Shown here piece after piece: positions 26,190 through 33,909 of a stretch of 64,000 nucleotides of DNA. The notes beneath the pieces were generated by a model. That model was not told the DNA's origin and did not search any database. It worked only from the letters and a program-made list of their open reading frames with translations. The DNA lies in NCBI GenBank assembly GCA_017546505.1, contig JAFYWV010000023.1:1-64000 (forward strand), read 5' to 3'. The stretch is from Bacteroidaceae bacterium (GTDB lineage: Bacteria; Bacteroidota; Bacteroidia; Bacteroidales; Bacteroidaceae). Made by a program: the position numbers and the translations under genes. Numbering within the stretch: the stretch's first letter is position 1; every line of letters begins with the position of its first letter.

Positions 26190-26861
26190 ATGAATGATTT
26201 GCTGTCACAGGTTGTTTTGTTGGAGATTATTGTCAAGGGAGTAATCATCGGTATTGTGGCTTCTGCTCCGATGGGTCCTGTTGGTGTTCTGTGTATTCAA
26301 CGTACACTGAACAAAGGGCGTGCATACGGTCTTGTCACGGGTGTGGGCGCTGCATTGAGTGATATTTTATATGCGTTGTTGACCGGGTATGGACTCAGCA
26401 GGCTCTATGATTTGATAAGCAATCCGGTGACAATATATTGGATGCAACTCATCGGTGCTGTGATAATGTTCATTTTCGGTTGGCACACGTTCCGTACCAA
26501 TCCGGTGCAGAATACAAGAAATGTAAGCCACAACAAGAGTAGTCTGTTGCGCAATGGAGTTACAGGGTTCTTCATAACTCTTGCAAACCCTATGATTATT
26601 CTGCTGTTCCTGGCTCTTTTCACTCCATTGAATTTTGTGATGACAGAGATGCCTATGTACAGTCAAGGTTTGGGATATCTGTCCATATTTGGCGGTGCAA
26701 TGCTATGGTGGTTGTTCATAACATTTGTGGTGAATAAACTGAGAACACGTTTTGACGTACGTGGCATTTGGATAATCAACAGGATAATAGGTGTTGCCGT
26801 GATGGTGGGTTCTTTGGTGGGAGCCGTGCTCATTGCAACCGGTACATTGTCGTTACATTAA
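26190..26861 (+). CDS. LysE/RhtB-family amino-acid exporter
   Basis: This 223-residue membrane protein has six predicted helices and the family signature near the start: IVASAPMGPVGVLCIQRTL followed by GLVTGVGAALSDILYA. A second conserved loop, GFFITLANPMIILLFLALF, lies in the fourth helix region at about 128-146. Members export lysine, threonine, homoserine or other amino acids; the substrate cannot be read here. The start is 119 bp after DUF308, with CTTTGC just before it. Confidence 0.85.
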   Translation: MNDLLSQVVLLEIIVKGVIIGIVASAPMGPVGVLCIQRTLNKGRAYGLVTGVGAALSDILYALLTGYGLSRLYDLISNPVTIYWMQLIGAVIMFIFGWHTFRTNPVQNTRNVSHNKSSLLRNGVTGFFITLANPMIILLFLALFTPLNFVMTEMPMYSQGLGYLSIFGGAMLWWLFITFVVNKLRTRFDVRGIWIINRIIGVAVMVGSLVGAVLIATGTLSLH

Positions 26862-26873
26862 AATCTTTTTATT

Positions 26874-27428
26874 TTGTTTGTTTCAAGGGAACTTCGAAAA
26901 AATAATATAGCGGAGTATCTGCTATATATGTGGCAGGTCGAGGACCTGCTGCGCGCCAGTGAGTTGTCGCTCGACAGTGTGAGAGAAAAAATCGTCGAGC
27001 CATACGCTTTGCCCGACGAAGAGTCGGGTGAATTGTTGCAGTGGTATGCCAATCTGATAGATATGATGCATCAGGAGGGGGTGAAGGAGAGAGGACATCT
27101 ACAGATTAACAGGAATGTGATAATAAATCTCGCCGATTTGCATCAGCGTCTTTTGCACTCGTCAAAAGTGCCGTTCTACTCGGCTGCCTATTATAAGGCA
27201 TTGCCCTTTATTGTCGAGTTCAGGACAAAGAGCGAAGGACGTGAGAAGAATGAATTGGAGAACTGCTTCGATGCGCTTTATATGGTGTGGATGATGAAAC
27301 TGCAAAAGCGCGACATTAACGAAGAGACGTTGAAAGCGACGGCCGAGATAAGTAAATTCATATCAATGCTTTCGCTCTACTTCAAAGAGGACGAAGAGGG
27401 GAAACTGGACCTTGAGAGCGAAGAGTAA
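26874..27428 (+). CDS. DUF4924 family protein
   Basis: This 184-residue soluble, helix-rich protein starts MFVSRELRKNNIAEYLLYMW, which I recognise as the conserved N-terminus of DUF4924, a Bacteroidota family of unknown function. Other typical segments are LIDMMHQEGVKERGHLQINR and FYSAAYYKALPFIVEFR. The start is a TTG at 26874; no ATG is available upstream in frame, and starting at a later Met would delete the conserved N-terminus. It lies 12 bp after the LysE gene and 21 bp before prfC, so it is probably part of one transcript. No catalytic motif was seen. Confidence 0.8.
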   Translation: MFVSRELRKNNIAEYLLYMWQVEDLLRASELSLDSVREKIVEPYALPDEESGELLQWYANLIDMMHQEGVKERGHLQINRNVIINLADLHQRLLHSSKVPFYSAAYYKALPFIVEFRTKSEGREKNELENCFDALYMVWMMKLQKRDINEETLKATAEISKFISMLSLYFKEDEEGKLDLESEE

Positions 27429-27449
27429 AACACGAAATAGATATCAAAA

Positions 27450-29027
27450 ATGAGTAATATACAAGAAGAGATAGGACGTAGAAGAACGTTTGCGATTATT
27501 TCGCACCCCGATGCCGGTAAGACAACACTCACCGAGAAACTTCTGCTTTTCGGTGGTCAGATACAGGTAGCAGGTGCTGTGAAATCCAACAAAATCAAGA
27601 AGACGGCAACATCCGACTGGATGGAGATTGAGAAACAGCGTGGTATCTCGGTGACAACGTCTGTGATGGAGTTCGATTATGAGGGATACAAGATTAACAT
27701 ACTCGATACTCCGGGTCACCAGGATTTTGCCGAGGATACATTCCGCACCCTCACGGCTGTTGACAGTGTTATCATTGTTGTCGACAGCGCAAAGGGTGTA
27801 GAGACACAGACACGCAAACTGATGTCTGTGTGCCGTATGAGAAACACTCCGGTTATTGTCTATGTGAACAAGATGGACCGCGAAGGACGCGACCCGTTTG
27901 AACTGCTCGATGAGTTGGAGACCGAGCTGCAGATTGCAGTGCGTCCGCTCAGTTGGCCTATAGACCAAGGTGCGCGTTTCAAAGGCGTGTATAACATATA
28001 TGAGCAGAAACTTGATCTCTTTACCCCCAACAAACAGCGTGTTACCGAAAAGGTCGAGGTTGACATAAACAGTGAAGAACTTGACAAAAATATTGGCGAG
28101 GATTTGGCTTTTAAACTGCGTTCAGACCTTGAACTTGTAGAGGGCGTATATCCCGAATTTGATGTTCAGAACTATCTCGATGCAAAAGTTGCACCGGTGT
28201 TCTTTGGTTCTGCACTCAATAATTTCGGTGTTCAAGAACTGCTCGACTGCTTTGTGAAGATTGCACCAAGCCCACGCCCGGTGCAGGCATTGGAGCGTGT
28301 GGTGAACCCCGAGGATTCAAAATTCACAGGCTTCATCTTCAAGATAACGGCAAATATTGACCCCAATCACCGTTCTTGTGTCGCTTTCTGCAAAATCTGT
28401 TCGGGAAAATTTGTCCGCAACACTCCCTATCGTCACATACGTCTTGGCAAGGAACTGCGTTTCTCGTCGCCCACACAGTTTATGGCGCAGCGCAAGAGTA
28501 CAATCGAGGAGGCCTATCCCGGTGATATCATCGGTCTGCCCGATACCGGCAACTTCAAGATTGGCGACACGCTCACCGAGGGCGAGATTCTTCATTTCAA
28601 GGGCTTGCCAAGTTTCTCTCCCGAGATGTTCAAGTATATCGAGAATGCCGACCCGATGAAGACCAAGCAGCTTGCAAAGGGTATCGACCAGCTTATGGGC
28701 GAGGGCGTGGCACAGTTGTTCGTGAACCAGCATAATGGCCGCAAACTCATCGGTACAGTAGGACAGTTGCAGTTCGAGGTTATACAGTATCGCCTTGAAA
28801 ATGAATATAACGCAAAGTGCCGTTGGGAGCCGGTGAGTCTTTATAAGGCTTGTTGGATTGAGAGTGACGATGCTGCGGAACTTGAGGCTTTCAAGAAACG
28901 CAAATACCAGTATATGGCAAAGGACATTGAGGGGCGTGATGTCTTCCTTGCCGATAGCGGATACGTGCTGCAGATGGCACAGAACGATTTCAAATCAATA
29001 CGTTTCCACTTTACAAGCGAATTCTAA
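27450..29027 (+). CDS. prfC: Peptide chain release factor 3
   Basis: This 525-residue GTPase ejects RF1 and RF2 from the ribosome after termination. The G domain shows [16 protein letters not shown] (P-loop, about 18-33), [19 protein letters not shown] (switch I and the RGISV effector, about 50-70), DTPGHQDF (about 88-95) and NKMDREGRD (about 142-150). Domains 2 and 3 follow ([30 protein letters not shown]). The RGISV and GQLQFEV segments distinguish RF3 from EF-G. The length is normal. Confidence 0.96.
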   Translation: MSNIQEEIGRRRTFAIISHPDAGKTTLTEKLLLFGGQIQVAGAVKSNKIKKTATSDWMEIEKQRGISVTTSVMEFDYEGYKINILDTPGHQDFAEDTFRTLTAVDSVIIVVDSAKGVETQTRKLMSVCRMRNTPVIVYVNKMDREGRDPFELLDELETELQIAVRPLSWPIDQGARFKGVYNIYEQKLDLFTPNKQRVTEKVEVDINSEELDKNIGEDLAFKLRSDLELVEGVYPEFDVQNYLDAKVAPVFFGSALNNFGVQELLDCFVKIAPSPRPVQALERVVNPEDSKFTGFIFKITANIDPNHRSCVAFCKICSGKFVRNTPYRHIRLGKELRFSSPTQFMAQRKSTIEEAYPGDIIGLPDTGNFKIGDTLTEGEILHFKGLPSFSPEMFKYIENADPMKTKQLAKGIDQLMGEGVAQLFVNQHNGRKLIGTVGQLQFEVIQYRLENEYNAKCRWEPVSLYKACWIESDDAAELEAFKKRKYQYMAKDIEGRDVFLADSGYVLQMAQNDFKSIRFHFTSEF

Positions 29028-29038
29028 AAACTTTGGGT

Positions 29039-29611
29039 ATGGGTACAATTGCCGATGAAGTAAAAAAATGTATCGAGGTGATGCGACAGGGTGGTGTGAT
29101 ACTTTACCCTACCGATACTGTATGGGGTATTGGTTGCGATGCAACGAATGCCGAGGCTGTGAAAAAGGTTTTTGAGATTAAGAAACGTTGTGACAGCAAG
29201 GCTCTGCTTCTGCTTGTTGACAGCGCTGACCGCCTTGCACGCTATGTGGGTAATGTGCCGGCTGTTGCGTGGGATTTGATAGAGTTGAGCGACAAGCCCT
29301 TGACAATCATATATGACGGTGCGCGTAACCTTGCTCCCAACCTTATTGCCGAGGATGGCAGTGTGGGAATAAGAGTTACAAACGAGATGTTCTCAAAGGA
29401 ACTTTGCTATCGTTTCCAAAAGGCAGTGGTTTCCACTTCGGCCAATATCAGTGGCGAAGAGACACCCAACAACTTCAGTGAAATCAGCCCCGAGATTATT
29501 AATGCTGTTGATTATGTTGTCGGTTACAAACAGCTCGAGAAGGGCAAGGCAAAGTCATCAAGTATTATCAAACTTACAGAAAACGGAACAGTAACCATCA
29601 TCAGACAATGA
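29039..29611 (+). CDS. Sua5/YciO/YrdC-type threonylcarbamoyl-AMP synthase
   Basis: This 190-residue protein is of the YrdC fold that makes threonylcarbamoyl-AMP from threonine, bicarbonate and ATP for t6A37 in tRNA. Hallmarks are GGVILYPTDTVWGIGCDATN near the N-terminus, FEIKKRCDSKALLLLV (the KR...K substrate-binding block), GSVGIRVTNEMFS and the closing VVSTSANISGEETP. The TTG six bases upstream is a possible but unlikely start. It overlaps the ClC gene by four bases. Bacteria may carry several YrdC paralogs, so I do not assign tsaC with certainty. Confidence 0.88.
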   Translation: MGTIADEVKKCIEVMRQGGVILYPTDTVWGIGCDATNAEAVKKVFEIKKRCDSKALLLLVDSADRLARYVGNVPAVAWDLIELSDKPLTIIYDGARNLAPNLIAEDGSVGIRVTNEMFSKELCYRFQKAVVSTSANISGEETPNNFSEISPEIINAVDYVVGYKQLEKGKAKSSSIIKLTENGTVTIIRQ

Positions 29612-31401
29612 CGGATGAGAAGAAAGAACCGGATCTCATAGACCGCTTTAACAGTTGGCGTGAGAAACACATTTCGCACAAGCAGTTTGTGCTTATGTTG
29701 AGTCTTGCCGTGGGTGTGCTTTCAGCCCTTGCGGCATATCTCTTGCATCATCTTATACACTTTATCCAGCATCTGCTCACAGGTGGTTTTGACGCACACA
29801 CATTCAACTGGCTTTATCTGCTTTTTCCTGTAATAGGTATTTTCATTACGGGGCTTTTTATACGCAAGGTAGTGCGTGATGATATAAGCCACGGTGTCAC
29901 AAAGGTGCTTTATGCAATATCGTGCCGCAGAGGTGAGATACGTTCGCACAATACCTGGTCGTCGTTGATTGCCAGTGGAATAACCATCGGCTTCGGTGGC
30001 TCGGTTGGAGCCGAGTCTCCAATCGTTATGACCGGTTCTGCAATCGGTTCAAACTTGGGTCACCTCTTCAAGATGGAAAAGAAGGTGATGATGTTGCTCA
30101 TAGGTTGTGGTGCAGCCGGCGCGGTGTCGGGAATTTTCAAAGCACCTATTACAGGCCTGGTGTTTGTGATTGAAGTTCTGATGATTGATCTTACAATGTC
30201 GTCATTGTTGCCTCTGCTCATATCGAGTGTCACGGCTGCCACTCTCTCATATATGCTTATGGGCACAGAGACAATGTTCAAGTTCAATATGGCCGAGGCT
30301 TTTGACCTTGCGCGTGTACCATACGTCTTGCTGCTTGGTGTTGTCTGCGGTCTTGTCTCGCTCTATTTTACAAAGGTGACTGTCACTGTCGAGAAGTTCT
30401 TCAAGAAATTCAAGAACCCGTATGTGAGGTTGCTCATTGGTGGCAGTGCATTGAGCGTGCTGATATTCCTTTTCCCGCCGCTCTATGGCGAGGGATATGA
30501 AACCATTAAACAGTTGATTGACGGCTCGCCCGAGACATCAGAGATGATACTTGAGAAATCGCTTTTCTTTGACCATACGCATCTGTTGCTGCTCTTTATG
30601 TTTCTGCTTGTCGTGTTCAAGGCATTTGCCTCTACGGTGACCAATTGCGGCGGTGGTTGTGGCGGTATATTTGCTCCAAGCCTTTTCTTGGGTTGTGTGA
30701 CAGGTTACCTCTTTGCGAGCCTGTGCAATCTGACCGGCTTCGGTGTTATGGTTATTGAGGAGAACTTCGCGCTCTTTGGTATGGCGGCATTGATGTCGGG
30801 CGTGTTCCACGCGCCGCTGACAGGTGTCTTCCTCATTGCCGAACTGACAGGCGGCTACGACCTCTTCTTGCCGTTGATGATGGTCTCTGTGTCGTCGTTC
30901 CTCACTGTAAGGCTCTTCGACAGCAACAATATCTATGCAGTGCGTCTTGCCCAGCGTGGAGAACTTATCACCCATCACAAGGACCAGGCAGTGCTCACAA
31001 CACTGAAGGTTGCCGATGTGGTTGAAAAGAACTTCTTGCCTGTCAGCCCCGAGATGGATTTAGGTGCTCTCACCTCTGTTGTGGCAAAGACCAAACGCAA
31101 TATATTCCCGGTGTTGAATGCTGCCGGACATCTTGTAGGTGTCATATACCTTGATGATATAAGGCATATAATGTTCCGTCAGGAACTTTATCATCGCTAT
31201 TCCGTTGCATCCATTATGCGTGAAGTGCCCGAGAGGTTGAGCATTGAAGAGCCAATGGAGGTTGTTATGCGTAAGTTCGAGAATACAGGTGCGTGGAATT
31301 TGCCGGTTGAAGATGTGACAGGCGAATATATTGGCTTTATATCAAAATCGGCCATCTTTACAGCCTATCGTAACACTTTGTTGGAATTTACCTCTGATTG
31401 A
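29608..31401 (+). CDS. ClC-family chloride channel/antiporter with CBS pair
   Basis: This 597-residue membrane protein has the ClC core at about 25-430 and a CBS pair at about 460-590. Selectivity signatures are GFGGSVGAESPIVMTGSAIG (with the gating Glu, equivalent of E148 in the E. coli antiporter) and CGGIFAPSLFLGCV (GxFxP). FVIEVLMIDL places a Glu near the proton-pathway position (E203 equivalent). Retention of both glutamates favours a proton/chloride antiporter over a channel; this is inference. The cytoplasmic CBS pair may sense nucleotides. It starts inside the YrdC-type gene. Confidence 0.92.
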   Translation: MTDEKKEPDLIDRFNSWREKHISHKQFVLMLSLAVGVLSALAAYLLHHLIHFIQHLLTGGFDAHTFNWLYLLFPVIGIFITGLFIRKVVRDDISHGVTKVLYAISCRRGEIRSHNTWSSLIASGITIGFGGSVGAESPIVMTGSAIGSNLGHLFKMEKKVMMLLIGCGAAGAVSGIFKAPITGLVFVIEVLMIDLTMSSLLPLLISSVTAATLSYMLMGTETMFKFNMAEAFDLARVPYVLLLGVVCGLVSLYFTKVTVTVEKFFKKFKNPYVRLLIGGSALSVLIFLFPPLYGEGYETIKQLIDGSPETSEMILEKSLFFDHTHLLLLFMFLLVVFKAFASTVTNCGGGCGGIFAPSLFLGCVTGYLFASLCNLTGFGVMVIEENFALFGMAALMSGVFHAPLTGVFLIAELTGGYDLFLPLMMVSVSSFLTVRLFDSNNIYAVRLAQRGELITHHKDQAVLTTLKVADVVEKNFLPVSPEMDLGALTSVVAKTKRNIFPVLNAAGHLVGVIYLDDIRHIMFRQELYHRYSVASIMREVPERLSIEEPMEVVMRKFENTGAWNLPVEDVTGEYIGFISKSAIFTAYRNTLLEFTSD

Positions 31402-31471
31402 TAAACTGTCAAAACATAATCCCGACAGCTTTGATACATTTTTTTATAAGAATTTTAAACAGCTTCTGACT

Positions 31472-32455
31472 ATGCAGAATTTGAGAATAGTATATCTGGG
31501 AACACCCGATTTTGCAGTTGAGCCACTGCGTCGTCTGCTCGAGAAACAACGCTCTTGTGCAGAGTGTGGCTATGAGATTGTCGGCGTTGTCACAATGCCC
31601 GACAAGATGATAAACAAGCGCGGAAATCAGTTGCTTATGAGCCCTGTCAAACAGTATGCAGTCGAGCAGGGATTGCCGGTTTTGCAGCCCGAGTCGTTAA
31701 AGGATGAGGCTTTCCATAGCGCCTTGCGCGCGTGGAATGCCGATTTGCAGATTGTGGTGGCTTTCCGTATGCTCCCCGAGAGTGTGTGGAATATGCCCCG
31801 TTTGGGAACATTCAACCTTCACGCCTCTCTGCTCCCGCAGTATCGTGGTGCAGCCCCCATCAACTGGGCTATAATAAATGGCGATAAAGAGACCGGTGTC
31901 ACAACCTTTTTCCTCAAGCACGAGATTGATACCGGTGATGTGATATATCGTGATGTTGTTGCAATCGATGATTGTGACAATGCAGGAACTCTGCACGATA
32001 AACTGATGTTGCAGGGTGGTGAAACGGTACTGCGCACGGTTGAGGCTATTGTAAACGGTGATGTTGAAGCCATAGCTCAGGATGAGATGACTGTCGGCGA
32101 ACTGCGCCCCGCACCAAAGATTTTCCGTGACACTTGCCACATCGATTGGTCGCGTGGTGTAGATGGGGTCTATAACTTTGTTCGTGGTATGTCACCCTAT
32201 CCGGCAGCCTGGTGTGAACTTGTCAATGCAGACGATGAGGCTGTGGCACTCAAGGTATATGCCGTGTCAAGGGAGTATGCACAGCACGACAAGGCTGTGG
32301 GGGCTATCGTTACCGATAACAAGAACTATGTGAAGGTGGCTGTTGCCGGTGGATACATATCCCTCGATGAGGTTCAGCTTGCAGGCAAAAAACGTATGCC
32401 GGTGGCCGACCTTCTGCGCGGTTTTTCCATTGATGGCGTAAAATGCATCAAATGA
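31472..32455 (+). CDS. fmt: Methionyl-tRNA formyltransferase
   Basis: This 327-residue enzyme formylates initiator Met-tRNA. It begins MQNLRIVYLGTPDFAVEPLR, shows VTMPDKMINKRGNQLLMSPVK, and the catalytic region FNLHASLLPQYRGAAPINWA (Asn-His) with TFFLKHEIDTGDVI (Asp). The C-terminal OB domain starts near residue 215. The chosen ATG gives standard family length; an in-frame ATG at 31331 would add 47 residues that lie inside the ClC gene in another frame and fit no formyltransferase. It lies 70 bp after the ClC gene. Confidence 0.96.
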   Translation: MQNLRIVYLGTPDFAVEPLRRLLEKQRSCAECGYEIVGVVTMPDKMINKRGNQLLMSPVKQYAVEQGLPVLQPESLKDEAFHSALRAWNADLQIVVAFRMLPESVWNMPRLGTFNLHASLLPQYRGAAPINWAIINGDKETGVTTFFLKHEIDTGDVIYRDVVAIDDCDNAGTLHDKLMLQGGETVLRTVEAIVNGDVEAIAQDEMTVGELRPAPKIFRDTCHIDWSRGVDGVYNFVRGMSPYPAAWCELVNADDEAVALKVYAVSREYAQHDKAVGAIVTDNKNYVKVAVAGGYISLDEVQLAGKKRMPVADLLRGFSIDGVKCIK

Positions 32456-32480
32456 GATAAAATCAATTGAATGTATATGA

Positions 32481-32515
32481 TTTTGCGAGGCTGCAACGTT
32501 TGCAGTCTCGCAAAA
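32481..32515 (+). terminator. Hairpin after fmt
   Basis: TTTTGCGAGGCTGCAA pairs with TTGCAGTCTCGCAAAA with one G-T pair and a three-base loop (32481-32515). The tail TTGTG is only weakly T-rich. It is the likely end of the prfC-YrdC-ClC-fmt transcript. Confidence 0.6.
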
Positions 32516-32546
32516 TTGTGCAAAAAAGGAGTTTTTTGTTAAAAAA

Positions 32547-32578
32547 TTTGGATTTAAGACAATATTTTATTTCCTTTG
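32547..32578 (+). promoter_or_regulatory. Promoter of the ECF sigma factor gene
   Basis: TTTG at 32547-32550, a 20-bp spacer and TTCCTTTG at 32571-32578 match seven of eight -7 positions. Transcription would begin about 70 bp before the start codon. Confidence 0.6.
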
Positions 32579-32657
32579 TGCCGTAAAATAAATCAATAAC
32601 CCCAAAAACCTGTTTGCCTATAGAAAAATATCTACTTCAATTTTAACAGTAGACATA

Positions 32658-33251
32658 ATGGATAATTTAAAGCAGATGACCGATGACGTATTGGTCACAC
32701 TTTATTTGGAAGGCAATAATTCAGCATTCGATATTTTGCTGAACCGTCATAAAGACAGGTTGTTCAACTACATATTTTTTATAGTACGTTCAAAGGAGGT
32801 GGCCGAGGACATCTTCCAAGAGACTTTTGTCAAGGCTATCGTCACCTTGCAGCAAGGGCGTTATACCAATGACGGTAAGTTCGCGGCGTGGATAACACGT
32901 ATAGCTCATAACCTTGTGATAGACCAGTTCCGCATTGAGAGGAACGAGAATGCAATCTCAAACGACGAGGTTGAGTTCGACTTGTTCAATGATGCGCGAC
33001 TCTCCGAGGGCACAGTAGAGAACCGTATGGTAAATGAACAGGTGCTTGCCGACGTGCGTATGCTTGTCGATGAATTGCCCGATTGTCAGCGCGAGGTAGT
33101 CTTTATGCGCTACTATCAGGATTTGTCATTCAAGGATATTGCAGATATTACCGGTGTTAGCATCAACACTGCGCTTGGTCGTATGCGATATGCCATTCTT
33201 AATATGCGTCGCATCGCTGCCGAGAAGAATGTCTCATTGGCGCTTAGCTGA
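32658..33251 (+). CDS. ECF-type RNA polymerase sigma factor
   Basis: This 197-residue protein has only regions 2 and 4 of sigma-70. Region 2 covers about 20-95 (NRHKDRLFNYIFFIVRSKEV, EDIFQETFVKAI, FAAWITRIAHNLVIDQFR). Region 4 covers about 130-185 (PDCQREVVFMRYYQDLSFKD, then ISVNTALGRMRYA-type HTH, here VSINTALGRMRYA). A linker rich in Asn, Asp and Glu lies between. No anti-sigma gene with a transmembrane helix follows; instead a 59-residue protein is next, beyond a 48-bp palindrome. In Bacteroidota such sigma factors without anti-sigma are common near the translation genes, so a growth-condition role is possible. Confidence 0.9.
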   Translation: MDNLKQMTDDVLVTLYLEGNNSAFDILLNRHKDRLFNYIFFIVRSKEVAEDIFQETFVKAIVTLQQGRYTNDGKFAAWITRIAHNLVIDQFRIERNENAISNDEVEFDLFNDARLSEGTVENRMVNEQVLADVRMLVDELPDCQREVVFMRYYQDLSFKDIADITGVSINTALGRMRYAILNMRRIAAEKNVSLALS

Positions 33252-33277
33252 TATTTTAGAAACTGTTTGAATTTTAT

Positions 33278-33325
33278 AATAGTATATCCCGTGAAGAAAA
33301 ATTTTTCTTCACGGGATATACTATT
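33278..33325 (+). terminator. Perfect 48-bp palindrome between the sigma factor and the 59-residue gene
   Basis: Each base from 33278 to 33301 is complementary to its mirror from 33302 to 33325, a stem of 24 bp with no unpaired centre in DNA. Inside RNA it would be a long AT-flanked hairpin with core ATATCCCGTGAAG. A moderately T-rich tail (TATCTTTTT) follows, so it may act as a terminator of the sigma gene. Confidence 0.65.
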
Positions 33326-33371
33326 TATCTTTTTGCGGCGTTAATATAACAGAACATTCAAACAAATGCCT

Positions 33372-33551
33372 ATGGATAAAATTTCTACTCCAAAATTCAA
33401 GATTGACGGTTCTGTTATCAAGCAGGCTCTAAAGAATGACAGTTTCCCAAAGCCGAGTGTCTCTTCGCTTGAATTCCTTAAGAATTTTGCAAGGAACTTC
33501 AGAGTCCAGCGAGGTGTTGAGGGTGATATAAGGGAAATGGTGCTCAACTGA
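33372..33551 (+). CDS. 59-residue conserved-looking small protein
   Basis: The frame reads MDKISTPKFKIDGSVIKQAL, then KNDSFPKPSVSSLEFLKNFA, then RNFRVQRGVEGDIREMVLN. Composition is that of a normal soluble protein, with an amphipathic helix around EFLKNFARNF. I have a memory of similar proteins of 55-62 residues in Bacteroides that follow an ECF sigma gene, but I cannot name a family. An ATG six bases earlier (33366) is also in frame. No cysteines, no signal peptide. It could be a small regulator partnered with the sigma factor; that is inference from position only. Confidence 0.6.
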   Translation: MDKISTPKFKIDGSVIKQALKNDSFPKPSVSSLEFLKNFARNFRVQRGVEGDIREMVLN

Positions 33552-33909
33552 ACATAACTTGCCATACGCTTGATGTGACATAAGAAATATGTTGGAGTGA
33601 CTAAAAAAGTCATTTAACAAAGAAAACAATCCCCGTTAGAGTACAATCGAATTGTAACTCTAATGGGGATTGCTCATTCAAAAAACAGGGTTTCGGGGGC
33701 AAACCGACAAATAACAGTTATAACCCTAACCTGAGTCAACTTATATTAGGAAAGGCTTTGCTACCTGAATGACAATGCCCTTTAACCAATTTTGACAGTG
33801 CCGGTTATTCTTTGAAATTACCATTTCGCGCAGTAAAGTCGCTACATAATCAAAGAGCGAAAGGGTACAAACCGCCCTTTCGCTCTTGAGTCTGGATATT
33901 TATGTTTTA
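33552..33909. other. Non-coding stretch with two hairpins
   Basis: No gene was seen in these 358 bases. CAATCCCC at 33627 pairs with GGGGATTG ending at 33672, with further pairing inside (an imperfect 46-bp hairpin). AAGAGCGAAAGGG at 33853-33865 pairs exactly with CCCTTTCGCTCTT at 33875-33887; this second one lies downstream of the minus-strand BspA-type gene and is probably its terminator. Confidence 0.5.
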
